A DNA stretch of 64,000 bases, taken from Capniomyces stellatus. Taxonomy: Eukaryota; Kickxellomycota; Harpellomycetes; Harpellales; Legeriomycetaceae. The stretch spans positions 56,670 to 120,669 of the forward strand of contig LUVW01000022.1 in assembly GCA_001661515.1 (NCBI GenBank), in the 5' to 3' direction. Under the pieces are notes generated by a model. The model ran no database searches, was not told where the DNA came from, and was given only the letters and a program-made list of their open reading frames with translations. Shown here one piece after another: positions 1 through 11,727 of this stretch; position 1 is the stretch's first letter, and every line of letters begins with the position of its first letter. A program made the position numbers and the translations under genes.

Positions 1-1902
1 AACGATTGTGGAGAGACCAGGGGCAAGCAAAACAATATCGGCAGCAGCACGAGCAGCATCGGTACAGTCATGGACAGCAATACCAACATTGGCCTTCTTA
101 AGAGCAGGAGCGTCATTGACACCATCACCAGTCATACCAACAAGAATTCCACGGTTTTGCAGCAGTTCGACGACACGGTATTTGTGTTCAGGAATAACCT
201 GGGCAAATCCATCAGAGTGGATGCAACGGTCGGTGAGTTCCTCTTCAGTGACATCAGGATCGACAAGGCTTGAGGCATCGAGAATAGCACGTTGCATACC
301 GAGACGCATAGCAACTTCCTTGGCAATAATAAGTTGATCTCCAGTTACCATCTTGACAGTGACACCCATCTCAGCACATCTTTGGATAGTTTCAGCAGAA
401 TCCTCACGTGGTGGATCAAGAAGCGAAATCATACCAACAAGCATCCATTCGTTCAAGTTTCCTGGCTTAGTAACAGCTACACCAAGAGCACGGAGACCAC
501 GACGGGCAAGAGCGTTTACGGCATTGGTGGCATCATCATCACCGCCAACAAGCTTGACAATAACTTGAGGTGCTCCCTTTGAGACTCTGAATGATTCTCC
601 GGTTTCTTCGTTCAGGATGGTGGCTTGTGTCATTTTGGTGGATGGATTGAATGGCAAGAATGAGGTTACTTTGAATCCTGGAACTGCGTGCGATGGAAGA
701 TCTTTAAGGATTGGTACTGATGCTACAGCAGCGGTACGTACAGCGAATTCAATAGGATCGGCGGTGGCTGGCTCAGCGGCCAAGTACGAGTAGAAAAGAA
801 TATCTTCAGCAGAGTATCCTGGCTTAAGGTAGGGCTCGTCAAAGGTAAGTTTGTTAAGAGTAAGTGTTCCGGTTTTGTCTGAGCAAAGAATTGTGACTGA
901 GGCCATTTCTTCAACTGCTGTCAGACGCTTGACAATAACCTGCTTCTTTGACAGCTCTTTAGCTCCCAAAGCCATGGTCACTGAAAGTACTGTTGGAAGA
1001 CCAACTGGAATAGCCGCAACTGTCAATACAACTACGTCTTGGAGCGAGATAAAGATCAAGTTCTTGTCCAATTTTCCGTGGATTGACTTGAGTCTGACCA
1101 AAAGGAATGTGAGGATAATAACAACCATAGCAACTGTCACCCATACCAAGAAGTTACCAATTGTGTTAATAATCTTCTGGAAATGACCTTGTTCGTTGGT
1201 AATCGCAATCAAGTTGGCTGCACGTCCAATAAATGTGTTAATACCTGTCTTGGTAACAACTGCCAACATCTGTCCCTGTTTACAGATAGATGAAGAGTAC
1301 ACAGTGTCTCCCTTGTTCTTGCTTACTGGCAATGATTCTCCTGTAAGACCTGCTTGATCAATAAGAAGATCTACTTCGGTTGCTGATCCGTCAGCTCCAA
1401 TACCCAAAAGACGAGCATCAGCTGGCACAATGTCTCCCAAGCGCACAACAATCACGTCTCCTGGTACAAGTGAGTTTGATTCAACCTCAATAAGCTTCGA
1501 GTTTCTCCAGACCTTGCTCTTTGATGCCAAGGTGTTCTTAAGAGCATCAATAGCTGCTCCTGCCTTGCTCTCTTCAAACCATCCAATAAATGCGTTAAGG
1601 AACAACAAACATCCAATAATTGCAAAATTGATCCAATCCTCAACAACTGCTGTAAGAATAAACGCAATAATAATAAGGTATGCAATCGATCCTGTGAAGA
1701 ATGAAAGGAAATGCAGAATTGGATTTCTCTTCTTCTCAGTGATTTCATTCTTTCCGAATGTTGCCATTCTTGAGGCGTGTTCTTCGTCACTCAAACCTTC
1801 AAGTGGGACGGTTTGCAACAAGGCTTCAAGCTCCTCTGGAATATCTTCCTTGTGCTCGTGGTGAGCATGCTCTTCAAACTCTACATTCTTTTTCTCTTCC
1901 AT
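1..1902 (-). CDS. PMA1: Plasma-membrane P-type H+-ATPase, N-terminal 634 codons (runs off the window)
   Basis: Reading the minus strand from ATG at 1902-1900 gives an unbroken frame to position 1. The protein is a P-type ATPase of the proton-pump class (P3A), which uses ATP to export H+ across the plasma membrane. Visible in order: a charged His/Glu-rich N-terminus, a first pair of membrane segments (about residues 65-115), the actuator-domain TGES loop, a second membrane pair with a PVGLPT segment, the phosphorylation motif CSDKTGTLT with the acceptor Asp at about residue 342, the nucleotide-binding KGAP, and the hinge TGDGVNDAPALK. The last membrane segments and any C-terminal regulatory tail lie outside the window. 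No intron is needed. The sequence after the phosphorylation site reads TLTLNKLT, which I recall as closer to plant/protist pumps than to ascomycete Pma1. The family assignment is firm; the symbol is by analogy. Confidence 0.93.
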   Translation of the reverse strand, partial: MEEKKNVEFEEHAHHEHKEDIPEELEALLQTVPLEGLSDEEHASRMATFGKNEITEKKRNPILHFLSFFTGSIAYLIIIAFILTAVVEDWINFAIIGCLLFLNAFIGWFEESKAGAAIDALKNTLASKSKVWRNSKLIEVESNSLVPGDVIVVRLGDIVPADARLLGIGADGSATEVDLLIDQAGLTGESLPVSKNKGDTVYSSSICKQGQMLAVVTKTGINTFIGRAANLIAITNEQGHFQKIINTIGNFLVWVTVAMVVIILTFLLVRLKSIHGKLDKNLIFISLQDVVVLTVAAIPVGLPTVLSVTMALGAKELSKKQVIVKRLTAVEEMASVTILCSDKTGTLTLNKLTFDEPYLKPGYSAEDILFYSYLAAEPATADPIEFAVRTAAVASVPILKDLPSHAVPGFKVTSFLPFNPSTKMTQATILNEETGESFRVSKGAPQVIVKLVGGDDDATNAVNALARRGLRALGVAVTKPGNLNEWMLVGMISLLDPPREDSAETIQRCAEMGVTVKMVTGDQLIIAKEVAMRLGMQRAILDASSLVDPDVTEEELTDRCIHSDGFAQVIPEHKYRVVELLQNRGILVGMTGDGVNDAPALKKANVGIAVHDCTDAARAAADIVLLAPGLSTIV

Positions 1903-4900
1903 TTTCTTTCTCTGCTAACCTTGTTAATTCAAAAATCAAAATAAATTTGTCTAGAAAGCTATTACAACTAAAAAAACAAACGGTGAAGTTGATTGCTAAA
2001 GAAGGTAGTTGCGTCTTGTTTCTCAACTAAACTACTCCCTTGTTCCGCTTTTACACCTTATAAAGTTCAAACTATTTAATAAAATTAAAATTACTTTTAA
2101 AGTATCAATAGAAAGCTAAATGACTTATCATGAATTAATTTAGTATATTTATACCCTTTTAAAGTAGGAATTAATTAATTTATAAAATAAAATTTTTTTT
2201 GCTTTTAGGTTTTATTTTCTTTTTAAATACTCTTTCTCTTCTCACTTTTATTTCTCCTACTTTCAAAAAGTTTCACCTTTTTCTTTAAGCCTGTGCATCT
2301 TAGCAAGCCCCTTCCCTCCTTTCTCCCCCATTATCTAGCGTTACCTTTTTTTTTTTTAAATCTAAAAAAAAATCTTAAAAAAAAAATCAATGTTTACTAC
2401 TCAATTCATTTCAAAACTTTATCTGCTATCTTTTTTTCTTTCCTTTTGCTATTTGCTTTTCTTCAATTTTTTTACACTTATAAAACCTTGTGTTTATAAT
2501 ATTTATTCCGTAACAGCTTCTTTTTTTTCGATTATTGGGCAACTACTTATCTAAACCGACATATTATATTGTCCAATTATCCATTACCAATCTGTTATTT
2601 ATATAATCGTTTTAAACATAAACTAAACTAAAATAAATTCTTGCTATAAAGTAAATCTGTCCAATGCTTTTATTTGACGAACTTTTCTTCCTTTCTTGCT
2701 TTCTTTCCTTCCTATCGAGCTTAATTTCCTTTTCCTTTTTCGATTTCAAACTTTTTACGTTACGTTTTTTTTTTTTGGGGGGTTTTTTTTTCTTTATTTG
2801 CTATTATTTGTTATTGCGCTTTACAACTAACAACGACTAAAAACTAACAACGACCAACAAACTAACGGATTAACGATTCAACAGTTCGTTAAAAATATAT
2901 AGCTAGTTACTTGCTAATTCATCAAAAGCATTGTACACCAACCTACAAACTGTATTTTTTTTTCTCCTTTTTTTGATTTTAAATTGCTTTTTTGCTTAAC
3001 TTTTGAAACCAACGCTCTCCGCCAATACCAAGTCATCTAAATAGCTTAATAACTTTACAATCTCTACTTATTTGTCTTTGCCCACATTTTAAACTTTTGA
3101 ATTGATCTATTCAACGTCCGTGTTGTTTATTCTGTCACTCATTTTACTATAATCTAACGCATTTTTGTTTCTGTTTATTTACTTTTTGCTTTTTTCTCTC
3201 CAAATTGTTTATAAATAAATATCTACTTTAATCATTACTCGATAAATACTGAATCCCTACTATTTCAACACACTCAAACAAAAACAACCATTATAAATCT
3301 GTGGATCCATAATATCTACCCTTTTCTGTAAAATGTCCAAATAAAAATCTCCGGAGCCTTCTTTGCAAAACACCTTAACGCATTTGTGCTTTATTTCTCA
3401 CTAAACAAAACTGTTAATCACCATCACAACTTTTCCTTCTTTATCCCACAGTAAATCAAACTTGTTACAGGAAACTGCCATTGGCTCACCGAGTTGCTGT
3501 TTGTTTTATTATTTAAACTTACTCTAGGCTGAGTATAAGTAAAAAAGAATAAAAAATGGGGAAAAGAAAAAAAAGAGCACTAGTGTTGCTTTTGAAACCC
3601 CTTTCCCAAGCTCGACTCAAATCTTGCTTTACAACATTCGAGTTCGACAATCCAACTAAACAGCTCCTTTATATCACCCATGTGTTTGTCTGAACTTGAT
3701 CAGCTTGGAAATTGGTTAACGAAAAGTTCGTTTGCTATCCTTACTTTAGTTTTATAAATATTTTCTGCTCCTACTAACTAACAGCCACTCAAAAGAATCT
3801 ACAACTAAAAATAGCAGTAACTTTGGGGATTACTTGAATCATATCATTGGCAGGTAAGCTTATTTATCACCTCCAACTTTATTTACCTTCGCTTGCTAAT
3901 TTCTCAATTTCACCCTGTCATATCCCAGCAATTTATAACAGTAATTAGCTTACCAATTTGAGCTTTAATCGATTTGGCATTATTCAATGATTAAAGTTTT
4001 TAATTAATCATCATTTTTTTAAATTTATACCAATAACTTTGTATAACCAATGTTTTTTTCCATTAAATCATTGGTCTGATAATAAAAGCTAACGCTTGAC
4101 ATTATGTAAACAATCAGAAATGCCAACATCTAACTATTAACCACAATTACTCAGCATCAGGTTTTAGGAGCATTTGTTTCGCACTGTCTTTTTTCCGCCA
4201 ACAGGCTTGAATTTGCCAATTAACTCTTGCCTATTTATCTTTCTATTATTTTATTTTATTTTTATTGAAATTATTTCTATTATTTTAATTTGAAAATGGG
4301 CTCTTTTTTATTTTTTTTCACTATTTTCCAACTATTTAACCTAGTAACTAAACTATCCGGTTAAATACAAACACACCGAATCGATTAACATCTCAGTAAA
4401 AACAAAAAATATTACTGAACTAAAAAAAAAATCTAAAGTAATATTTATGCTAATAAATCAAACGGAAAAAAAAAACGCATAGTATTATTTTATACATTTT
4501 TTTAATTACACCTTTTTATTTTAACAAAGCCGAGTTTTACCAATAGTTACTAGTTGATTGGATAAAGGCTCTTTGATCCGTTGTGCTAATCTCACCTATC
4601 GAAAAAAATGTATCTAGTAGAATGTCCGTTTATTTCACCTATTTTTTTCTTCTTTCTTTTGATCCAGGTATTAAAACGTTATCCAGCGACATAATTCGTC
4701 AATGTATTCAATGAATTATCCAATTGACAATCTCAACATTTGTTTTACTCACCCGACTAATGTTTCAAAATTACCATCTAGTACTTTATTTCGGCCTATT
4801 TACACCTTTTTTTTGTACTCTTACTAACACTTTGAACTGGATGTTTCAAGTTTCGGTGCATGGTGGAAATGGCTCTAAGCTTTAACATAATCCACTTTTA

Positions 4901-7642
4901 TTTCGAGCAGCAACAACGACAATAAAATTTAAGGGGTCAATACGTGTTGGTTTTTTCTTTTCTTTTCTTTTCTTTTCTTATACTGAACTGTCCTGACTTG
5001 TCTTTTCTTATGTATCAAGGAGAATAGTTCTCTTGTGTTCTTGATGCTACGTGGTTCAGTAACATAAGACTATTCTGAAACAAAAATTGCCTACTCCGTT
5101 ATTAATAAGTTCAGAAAGTAATTGCAAATTACCAAACTGAAAATAGATGCTTTGTCAAAATATCCAATGCTGTGTTCAGATTTTAATACAACTGGCCAAT
5201 CTCCAGCAAAACATCACTGTACAAATTTGCTCGCATCAACCATTGTTCATCTAATTTCAGCTTTAAGTCAAACCCTAGCCTAATACAATATTAACAACCA
5301 GAACACGCTAATCATTCTATTATTGTCAAGGTACCCTACCTTGACCGCTATTTTCTCTGGCATTCTGTAGAAAATGTACTTTGATAATTTGCTACCAACC
5401 ATTTTCTTCCAACAATGCCCTTTTTCAAAAGAAAATGTCGCACCAATTGATCACTTGAAGTGCCGTTTAAAGAGCTTGTATTAATTCAATCCAAGGTCTG
5501 CAGTTACAAACTGCCCATTGTTTGATAAGTAGGTACTAAGTCAAGTTTGCAAGTACCCTCAAATTTCTGATTTAGGCTTTTGTATTGTAGGCCTTGAGTA
5601 AACAATTGTTGGTCAATTTTAATTAGATTTGCTTGTTTAGAAAACAATATGTCATTACAACTTTATGTCGGGTTGAATACTTTGAATTGACTACCAATGT
5701 AAAAAAAAACAATGGTTTATTATAGTTTGCAAAGTTTTGGCTAGATTCACAAGTCTATTCCCCTCATTGGTGCTGTTTTTTTTTCTTCAATTTCATTTTC
5801 AACTTTTTTTTCTCCAAAAAACGAGTCTAACTTTTCACATCTATTAACTTTCATATTAATAAATTTCAATAAATAAAAAAAAAACTTGAGCCTAATTTTA
5901 GTAAAAACAGATTTGTGCCAACTATTATTGATTCAGAGTAGCCGTCATTAAAACGTTTTTTTTACTTTCTGCTATTGTAGCCATGTAATCAGTTTTTATT
6001 AGGAGTGATTGACTGCGCTTGCTTTTATGAATAATGGGGGTGAAATTTCTCCTACCACAACCGTTCACTTATTTCTACTATTTCTACTTTATGCTATTCA
6101 TTTGGTCTGGTATGATTGCTTTTTATATTGATATTAGAAATCGAATCATTATATACAAACTCGCTTTTTTTATTTATTTATTACTAAAACTACGATTTTC
6201 TTCTTTGGCTGGTCTTTATTGCCTTCGCAACCAATCTAAGCTTTTAGAAAAGCATTTACTTTGTCGTTTATATTTTTATTGAGGCAACTTTTCCAAGTTT
6301 TAACCCAATGGCTGTTTATCAAAAACCAGTTTACCAATAATTGTCCTGAAAACCCTCCACTTTTACACTGATTATCTCTAAAACCGGACTCTATAATTAG
6401 CTTTCATTAAAAAACATCTAACCTATCCAAGTATAACTATTGGTTGATTTTGGAATCATATCTCGCCCATCAAGTAGTATCGATAAACTCTTCTAGTAGT
6501 AGTTTTTTATCAAAGCAATATATCTGGTTTTAAGCTTCAACAACAATACAGATTGATGCCGGTAGCCAGGTTCATAACCGGGAGTAATAGTGACGTTGGC
6601 TTAAACAAAAAAATAAACCAAACACCTTGGAATGTTTAGATAAACTTATTTTTATTGAACAGCAACTACTTTTGGTTCTGGCTCCTTAAATAAATTGAAA
6701 ATGTCTCAAAATAACGATAAGCTAAGCAAAAAATATGCGCAATTACATTACAATTAGAGTCTAGCTTGTACATCACAAATATTACCAAACAGGCAATACA
6801 GGTAGAATAGTGCATGGGAAAGCTAACAAACAAACCAACAACCACTATAAAGGTTTCTAGTATAATCTACCGAATTTAACTTATTTCAACATTAACCAGC
6901 AATATCCTGTGTAAATGCTACACTTTTACTTCCAATCTTTCTATTTTATCAATGTATGTTTGAGCTACAAAGCCACCAGATTCCAGTAACATTCTCTAAA
7001 GGACCAACTCGGATGTTACACCTTTAATCAATACCATGCCAAATTATCACAACGGGATATCGATCTTATCAGAATACCGGTACACAAGCTTTCACAGCAT
7101 AAATAGTAAATCATACACACCTTAGTTGACCCCTTAATTTGTTTCCTAACCGATTTTTGTTGGGATTAAGTTCAGAATCAAAAGTTCTAGTAGATAAATC
7201 AAACAACCATTCAAATCTAATTTTAAATTTAAATAAAAAGCATGTCATCAAATCCTTCCATTATTCACAACACCAACATCGACACTAATTACAATGCTAA
7301 TTTCAACAAGTCACGCATTAATTTGCTAACTTTGCAAAAAAAAAAAACAAAGCTATAAGTCTAGTTAATTCTCAGTGCAGCAACGCACATTCATTTATGT
7401 AAAACCATATTATCTCAGTATATATACCAATACTAGTTCTATTCTTATTACTCTGAAATGGGTAATGTATTTGTCTATAACTATGACATAGCACCAACAT
7501 GTATTTGACATGCCGATGATATCAAAGACACGTAAAGTGAATATAGGCTGGCTCGCAAAATCACTAGCCAAAACTATTGAACATTTAATATTTTTGTTTA
7601 TCCAAACGTAATAGCACTTGGTAACGCCATCTCGTACCAGAA
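1903..7642. other. 5.7 kb AT-rich non-genic stretch upstream of the H+-ATPase
   Basis: No convincing coding exon is seen. The only open frames (for example 2293-2499 and 6034-6282) are low-complexity, Phe/Tyr/Leu-rich translations of T-rich DNA. The first 400 bases next to the ATPase start are rich in T runs and presumably contain its promoter and leader. A small TTTTC microsatellite lies at about 4955-4978. I cannot exclude non-coding RNA genes or a far 5' untranslated exon of the ATPase. Confidence 0.5.
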
Positions 7643-7691
7643 CCCCCCCCCCCCCCCNNNNNNNNNNNNNNNNNAACCCCCCCCCCCCCCA
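7643..7691. other. Assembly gap flanked by poly-C
   Basis: A run of 15 C is followed by 17 N (7658-7674), then AA and a second long C run. Both edges of the gap are homopolymer C, which suggests the gap itself is a poly-C tract that could not be read. Confidence 0.9.
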
Positions 7692-8004
7692 AATATCGAT
7701 TATCGAAACCTCAAAAAAATATATTTAAAAGTTCCAAGAGAATGCTTTTGCGAATTATATTCGTAGATTTTATTTAAAAATGCGATAGTAATTACAGTAT
7801 ACTAAAGCAGATACAATAGAAATAAAAGCATCACTTTAAACTCTAAGCTTGTGCAGCCAGCACCCCCCCCCCTAAAAAAAAACGTGGTTATGCTCAACTC
7901 GGAACTACAGCGCTTAAAGCATTTATCGTTGTTTAGACTGTGATCCAGCTTTACTTGCAACGCTGTTGATTTTTGGAGCCAGCATTTTTGAGCTCAGAGC
8001 GGTC

Positions 8005-8574
8005 TCAATCATTGTATGCGTTTTCTCCGTGATGATGAGGCTTGCACTCCTTGCACTTTGGGCATGTTGGGAATTTTCTTTTTGGTGGGCATCTACTGAG
8101 CAGTTCCTGTTCATACTCTGAAGTTATTCTTAGAGGGGCTGCTTCTAGTGTTACAGATCCGTGGATGCTATTAAATGTCGCTTGGTATGTTCGTCCAGTG
8201 TTCATAAGCCCAAGAATCTCTTTAAATCCACCAAGCCACTCGTTCTTTCCAATGGATCTACTCATTGTGTATTGCACAGTTGTCATCACTATCCATTCAT
8301 CTTTGGTCAATGGGTCCACATATCTAGTGTAGTCAGGATGGACATATGTATTTGCAAACGAGCTTGAAGGGCTCACCAATCTTCCCCAAACATCAGCTAC
8401 GCCTGCAGGGATTCTGTTGAACTTTGATGTTTCGGCCTTGTTGATGTATGGCGTGTAGCTATAGCCATTTATTGTGCCAGAACTACATGATGCCCAGTCA
8501 TTAACGTTCGAGTTGCATCCCAGTCCATAGACACTGGTGGCAAATGCTGATAAAAATAGTGCGGATAGATTCAT
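8005..8574 (-). CDS. Small secreted protein of the GLGCN family (short form), function unknown
   Basis: A 189-residue protein starting with a hydrophobic signal peptide (about residues 1-17), followed by a mature part that begins GLGCNSNVNDWASCS. It aligns along its length with the proteins at 22082 and 23796: shared blocks include the PSSSFANTYVHP segment, TTVQY, FKEIL, MN(S/T)GRTY and FNSI(H/Y)GS. The domain ends at a Cys-Pro-Pro, where the long paralog has a Thr/Val-rich tail; here it is replaced by a short Cys/Pro/Lys/His-rich tail. The start is the first ATG before the signal peptide. Upstream on the minus strand, at about 8748-8757, there is a TATAAAAG-like box. No enzyme motif is visible. 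A secreted or cell-wall protein is inferred from the signal peptide only. Confidence 0.72.
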   Translation of the reverse strand: MNLSALFLSAFATSVYGLGCNSNVNDWASCSSGTINGYSYTPYINKAETSKFNRIPAGVADVWGRLVSPSSSFANTYVHPDYTRYVDPLTKDEWIVMTTVQYTMSRSIGKNEWLGGFKEILGLMNTGRTYQATFNSIHGSVTLEAAPLRITSEYEQELLSRCPPKRKFPTCPKCKECKPHHHGENAYND

Positions 8575-10031
8575 TCTTTTTTACGTTCTTTTTTCTTTTA
8601 GCTGCTCAGAGAGGTTTATACTTCCTAGATATATCTGCGGTATGTATAATGATAGTATATCAACACAGGGCTTGTATTGCCGCTAAATTTGAGTAGATTT
8701 AGAGATTTATTTTGTAGTGAACGCTGATTTTGGGTGAATGGGGGTGGCTTTTATACTTTTGGTATCGGCTATAACAGCAATGATTTAGCTAGGGCGGCAA
8801 CATTGATCAAGCTTAGAGTGTTTTCATTTTCATTATTTATTTTTCTAGGTATAAAATACAACTATTAAAGAATAAAGAGCAAAACGAGTTCAAAAACTAC
8901 AAATTTGTTTTAAAAAATATTTAGTCGTGTTATTAAAAAGGCTAAATGGACTGCAGATCTATAATAAATCAGGATAGCATTAATGCAAAATCAGCACACA
9001 GCGCAATTGAAATTAAAACAAATATACTTCATTTTACAAGCATTCACGGCGATCTAAATTGCCAACACTTTAGATAAACGGTCTAGGTTTTTTAAATTAA
9101 ATTATGGACTGGGCTGGGCTGGGCTGGGCTGGATTGAAAATATTGGGTCGGTTAATGGACAATTCAGGAGATTTAGAGTCCAGCCCACTGGATCTGCGGT
9201 TTACAAATATGCTTCAGATGTGATTATGCGGATATTATTTCTTTTATTGAGACTTTGAGGCTGCACATTTTCGAGTGTAGTTTATTGTAGAAACTTTATT
9301 ATCTTGCTATTAACATTTTACTCATTAAATGTTGATAATTGTTTTTGCAATAAAAAGCACCAATGTTTCAGGGAAATTATGCATCGTGGTTTTGAACAAA
9401 CACAAATAAAACTTCCAGATTCAAAAACAAGAAAGATAAATGCCACAATGTTCCCACTAATCGCAACGTAAAATGAAAACTGACCTACCAAAAATACCAC
9501 AAATTGTGTGTATAGGCATGGTAGCCTCAGTTAACGAATTCTTGAATTAGTGTACAGCTGGATTAAGAACACACCAAAGGTTCCAAAAATCTATACACTA
9601 TTTCATACTTGTATTTATGGCTACCCCATTCTGAAACTCATAGTCTGCATTGATGTTAAGTAACTTTTAGCTTAAATTTGGCCAGGATATCAATTAGAAA
9701 AGCGACCAAAAAGTTTTAAATGAGATGTGCTTAGTTTTCAAAAATTTATTGGATGTACATCATCGCCGCTATTCACGTACAAACCCTAGACTCGTTTCAA
9801 TAAACCAATATGTTAGAATACAAAGGCTCTACCAGTCAGATCATGCTATTGATAAACACGATGAGTTTGAAAATGGTTGGGCACACGCAGTATGCTGTGT
9901 TGCGGTGGTCTGATTAAGATGGTTGGACATATTGTGCATAAAAAAATCAATATGGTTGATATGACTAAAAAACAAAGTTAGTAGATATAAGGCAAAATGA
10001 GACACCAAAACATATACAATATGATATATAT
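8575..10031. other. Non-genic stretch with a G-quadruplex-type repeat
   Basis: The region holds the promoter of the 8005-8574 gene and then AT-rich sequence with no supported gene. Four GGG tracts with CT loops lie at 9111-9128 (four GGGCT units). The frame at 9725-9913 has no recognisable features and I do not call it. Confidence 0.5.
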
Positions 10032-11726
10032 TACAATGATACGATAAGTCGGATAAAAACAGGGTAGGACCTAAGTAAAGCAAAGTCAAACCAATCAAAA
10101 ATCGAATAGAATCTGGAAAAATCAAGCAAAACTGAGTAGGATTGAAGCAAACCCCGAGTAGGATCTGAGCAAACTCAAATGATAGCATTTAAACCGCCAA
10201 TTTGTGAAGAATATTCTGTGATTTTACTTGCAATGGATATGCGGATAAAAGCTACACTAATCATAGTAGTAGCTATACTGACCAACAAGCATAAACCATA
10301 ACAGTGTAGTGATCAACATAAATCCAAGCAAGTGAAGCGGTTTGTTCACTGGCCAAAAACAGCCAAAATTAAACACCACACGAGACTTTTTCGGCAAGGA
10401 AGAATGGTTCGGCAAAGATCTGTACTCGGAGCCATCAGCTAAACGCCTTCTTGGCAAGTTCCTGGCTCCCAAACTCGGACTAGCTCTGCCTATTTGTGCA
10501 TCCACGCCAACCAACTGCTTCAAATCGGCTGCCGTTTTCTATAGCAACAAAAAAAACAATAATATTAAGATAAAAAAATCAGTATAAATACAGATAGATG
10601 AACATCAGAGTGCAGGTTGTGGACTATAGGTGAATGTGTAGCTTGGAATATAAGGCTCGGTTACCTTGGCTGAATCAAGCTCTGAGAAAAGCTTTCCAAT
10701 AAGACTTAATATTTTTTCGTTCTCCAGACCGAGATGAGCCTCAACTCTATAATACAAAAAATATACTAGTTAAAAAACCAGACATCCAAACCAGGCAAAA
10801 GTAGACATTCAAAACAGATAAATTTAGTCATTAAATGTACTGCAAACTCACGGTTTAGGCTCAAATAACTTATGGTTGGCGTTTGGATCAGGACCGGCCA
10901 GGAGGCTCTGGTATGTGAGCACTATATAGTAGATGCATTGAAGTTATATGATAGCACGGAAACAAAGGCAACCACAACATAAGTGCTGCCATCCTTGATG
11001 CCAAAAGATCTGCATTTGAATCAGGATTTCCAGCTCGGGCCAACTTACTCTGGTTATGGCTCTGGTTATGACTCTGACTCTGGTTTTTATTCATATTCAT
11101 GTTCATATTCTGGCTCTTGGTCAAGGATTTTGGTTCTTTTGACCATCCCAAGCTGCGTTCACCAACAGGATGATGCTCATATGCCACATTCGATGCCTTA
11201 GGTGGGGTTTGGCTACCAGAAATGCTCTGTTGCGTTTGTGGTTCGTGTTTGTGCAGAGTGTTCCCAGGCTTAGCTCTGTTTGGCTTAAAGTCAAATTCAA
11301 ACTTTTTCATGGTTTCGGTGTTTTTGTCAAGGCTACACGGGTCAGGAAAAGGCGGAGTTATGTCAAAGGGTTGCCGGTCTTCGTACTTTTGCTGGCCAAG
11401 GTTGCGACTGTTTTTGGCTACTTTCCGACTTTTAGACCTACTCACTCTCTGTTTCTTTTGTTTTATATTCGGAAACGACTCATTTGAACAGTAGCCGTTG
11501 GTTGGCGACTCGTTGAGGTCAAATGGCCTTATGACAAACTTTGGAACGTCGTAGTACTCTAAAAACCAACGAGTCAAAACAGAAAACAGAAATCAGAAAT
11601 CAAAAGTCAAAAACGTAAATAGAAAACAATACAATTAATAAACTGACGAGTGATACACAGCGCATTTTCTAATAGTTATGCAATCTTAGGATGACGGTGG
11701 TGGTACACATTTATGCTACTACCACT
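10032..11726. repeat. Repeat copy A (1695 bp): duplicate of the 3' half of the 14805-17612 gene
   Basis: This segment is nearly identical to 14580-16274 (constant offset of 4548 bases, only a few single-base differences, for example an A/G change in the ATGARCATCAG stretch). It contains the last four exons of the tail-anchored protein gene on the minus strand (equivalents at 11558-11049, 10921-10852, 10746-10665 and 10538-10257) but not its first two exons. It stops at a single N at 11727, inside intron 2 of the gene. A functional gene is not expected from this copy unless exons 1-2 are shared in some other way. Confidence 0.85.
10257..11558 (-). pseudogene. 3' fragment of the tail-anchored protein gene (copy A)
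   Basis: The exons corresponding to residues from EYYDVPKF onward, including the C-terminal membrane segment, are intact and in frame, but no start exon precedes them because the copy ends at the N at 11727. It is either a true partial gene duplication or a second haplotype placed in tandem by the assembler. Confidence 0.65.
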
Positions 11727-11727
11727 N

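Noticed and set aside
6034..6282. 82-codon open frame in the region upstream of the H+-ATPase
   Set aside because: Composition (Phe, Tyr, Leu, Ile) is what T-rich non-coding DNA gives; no membrane topology or motif beyond that.
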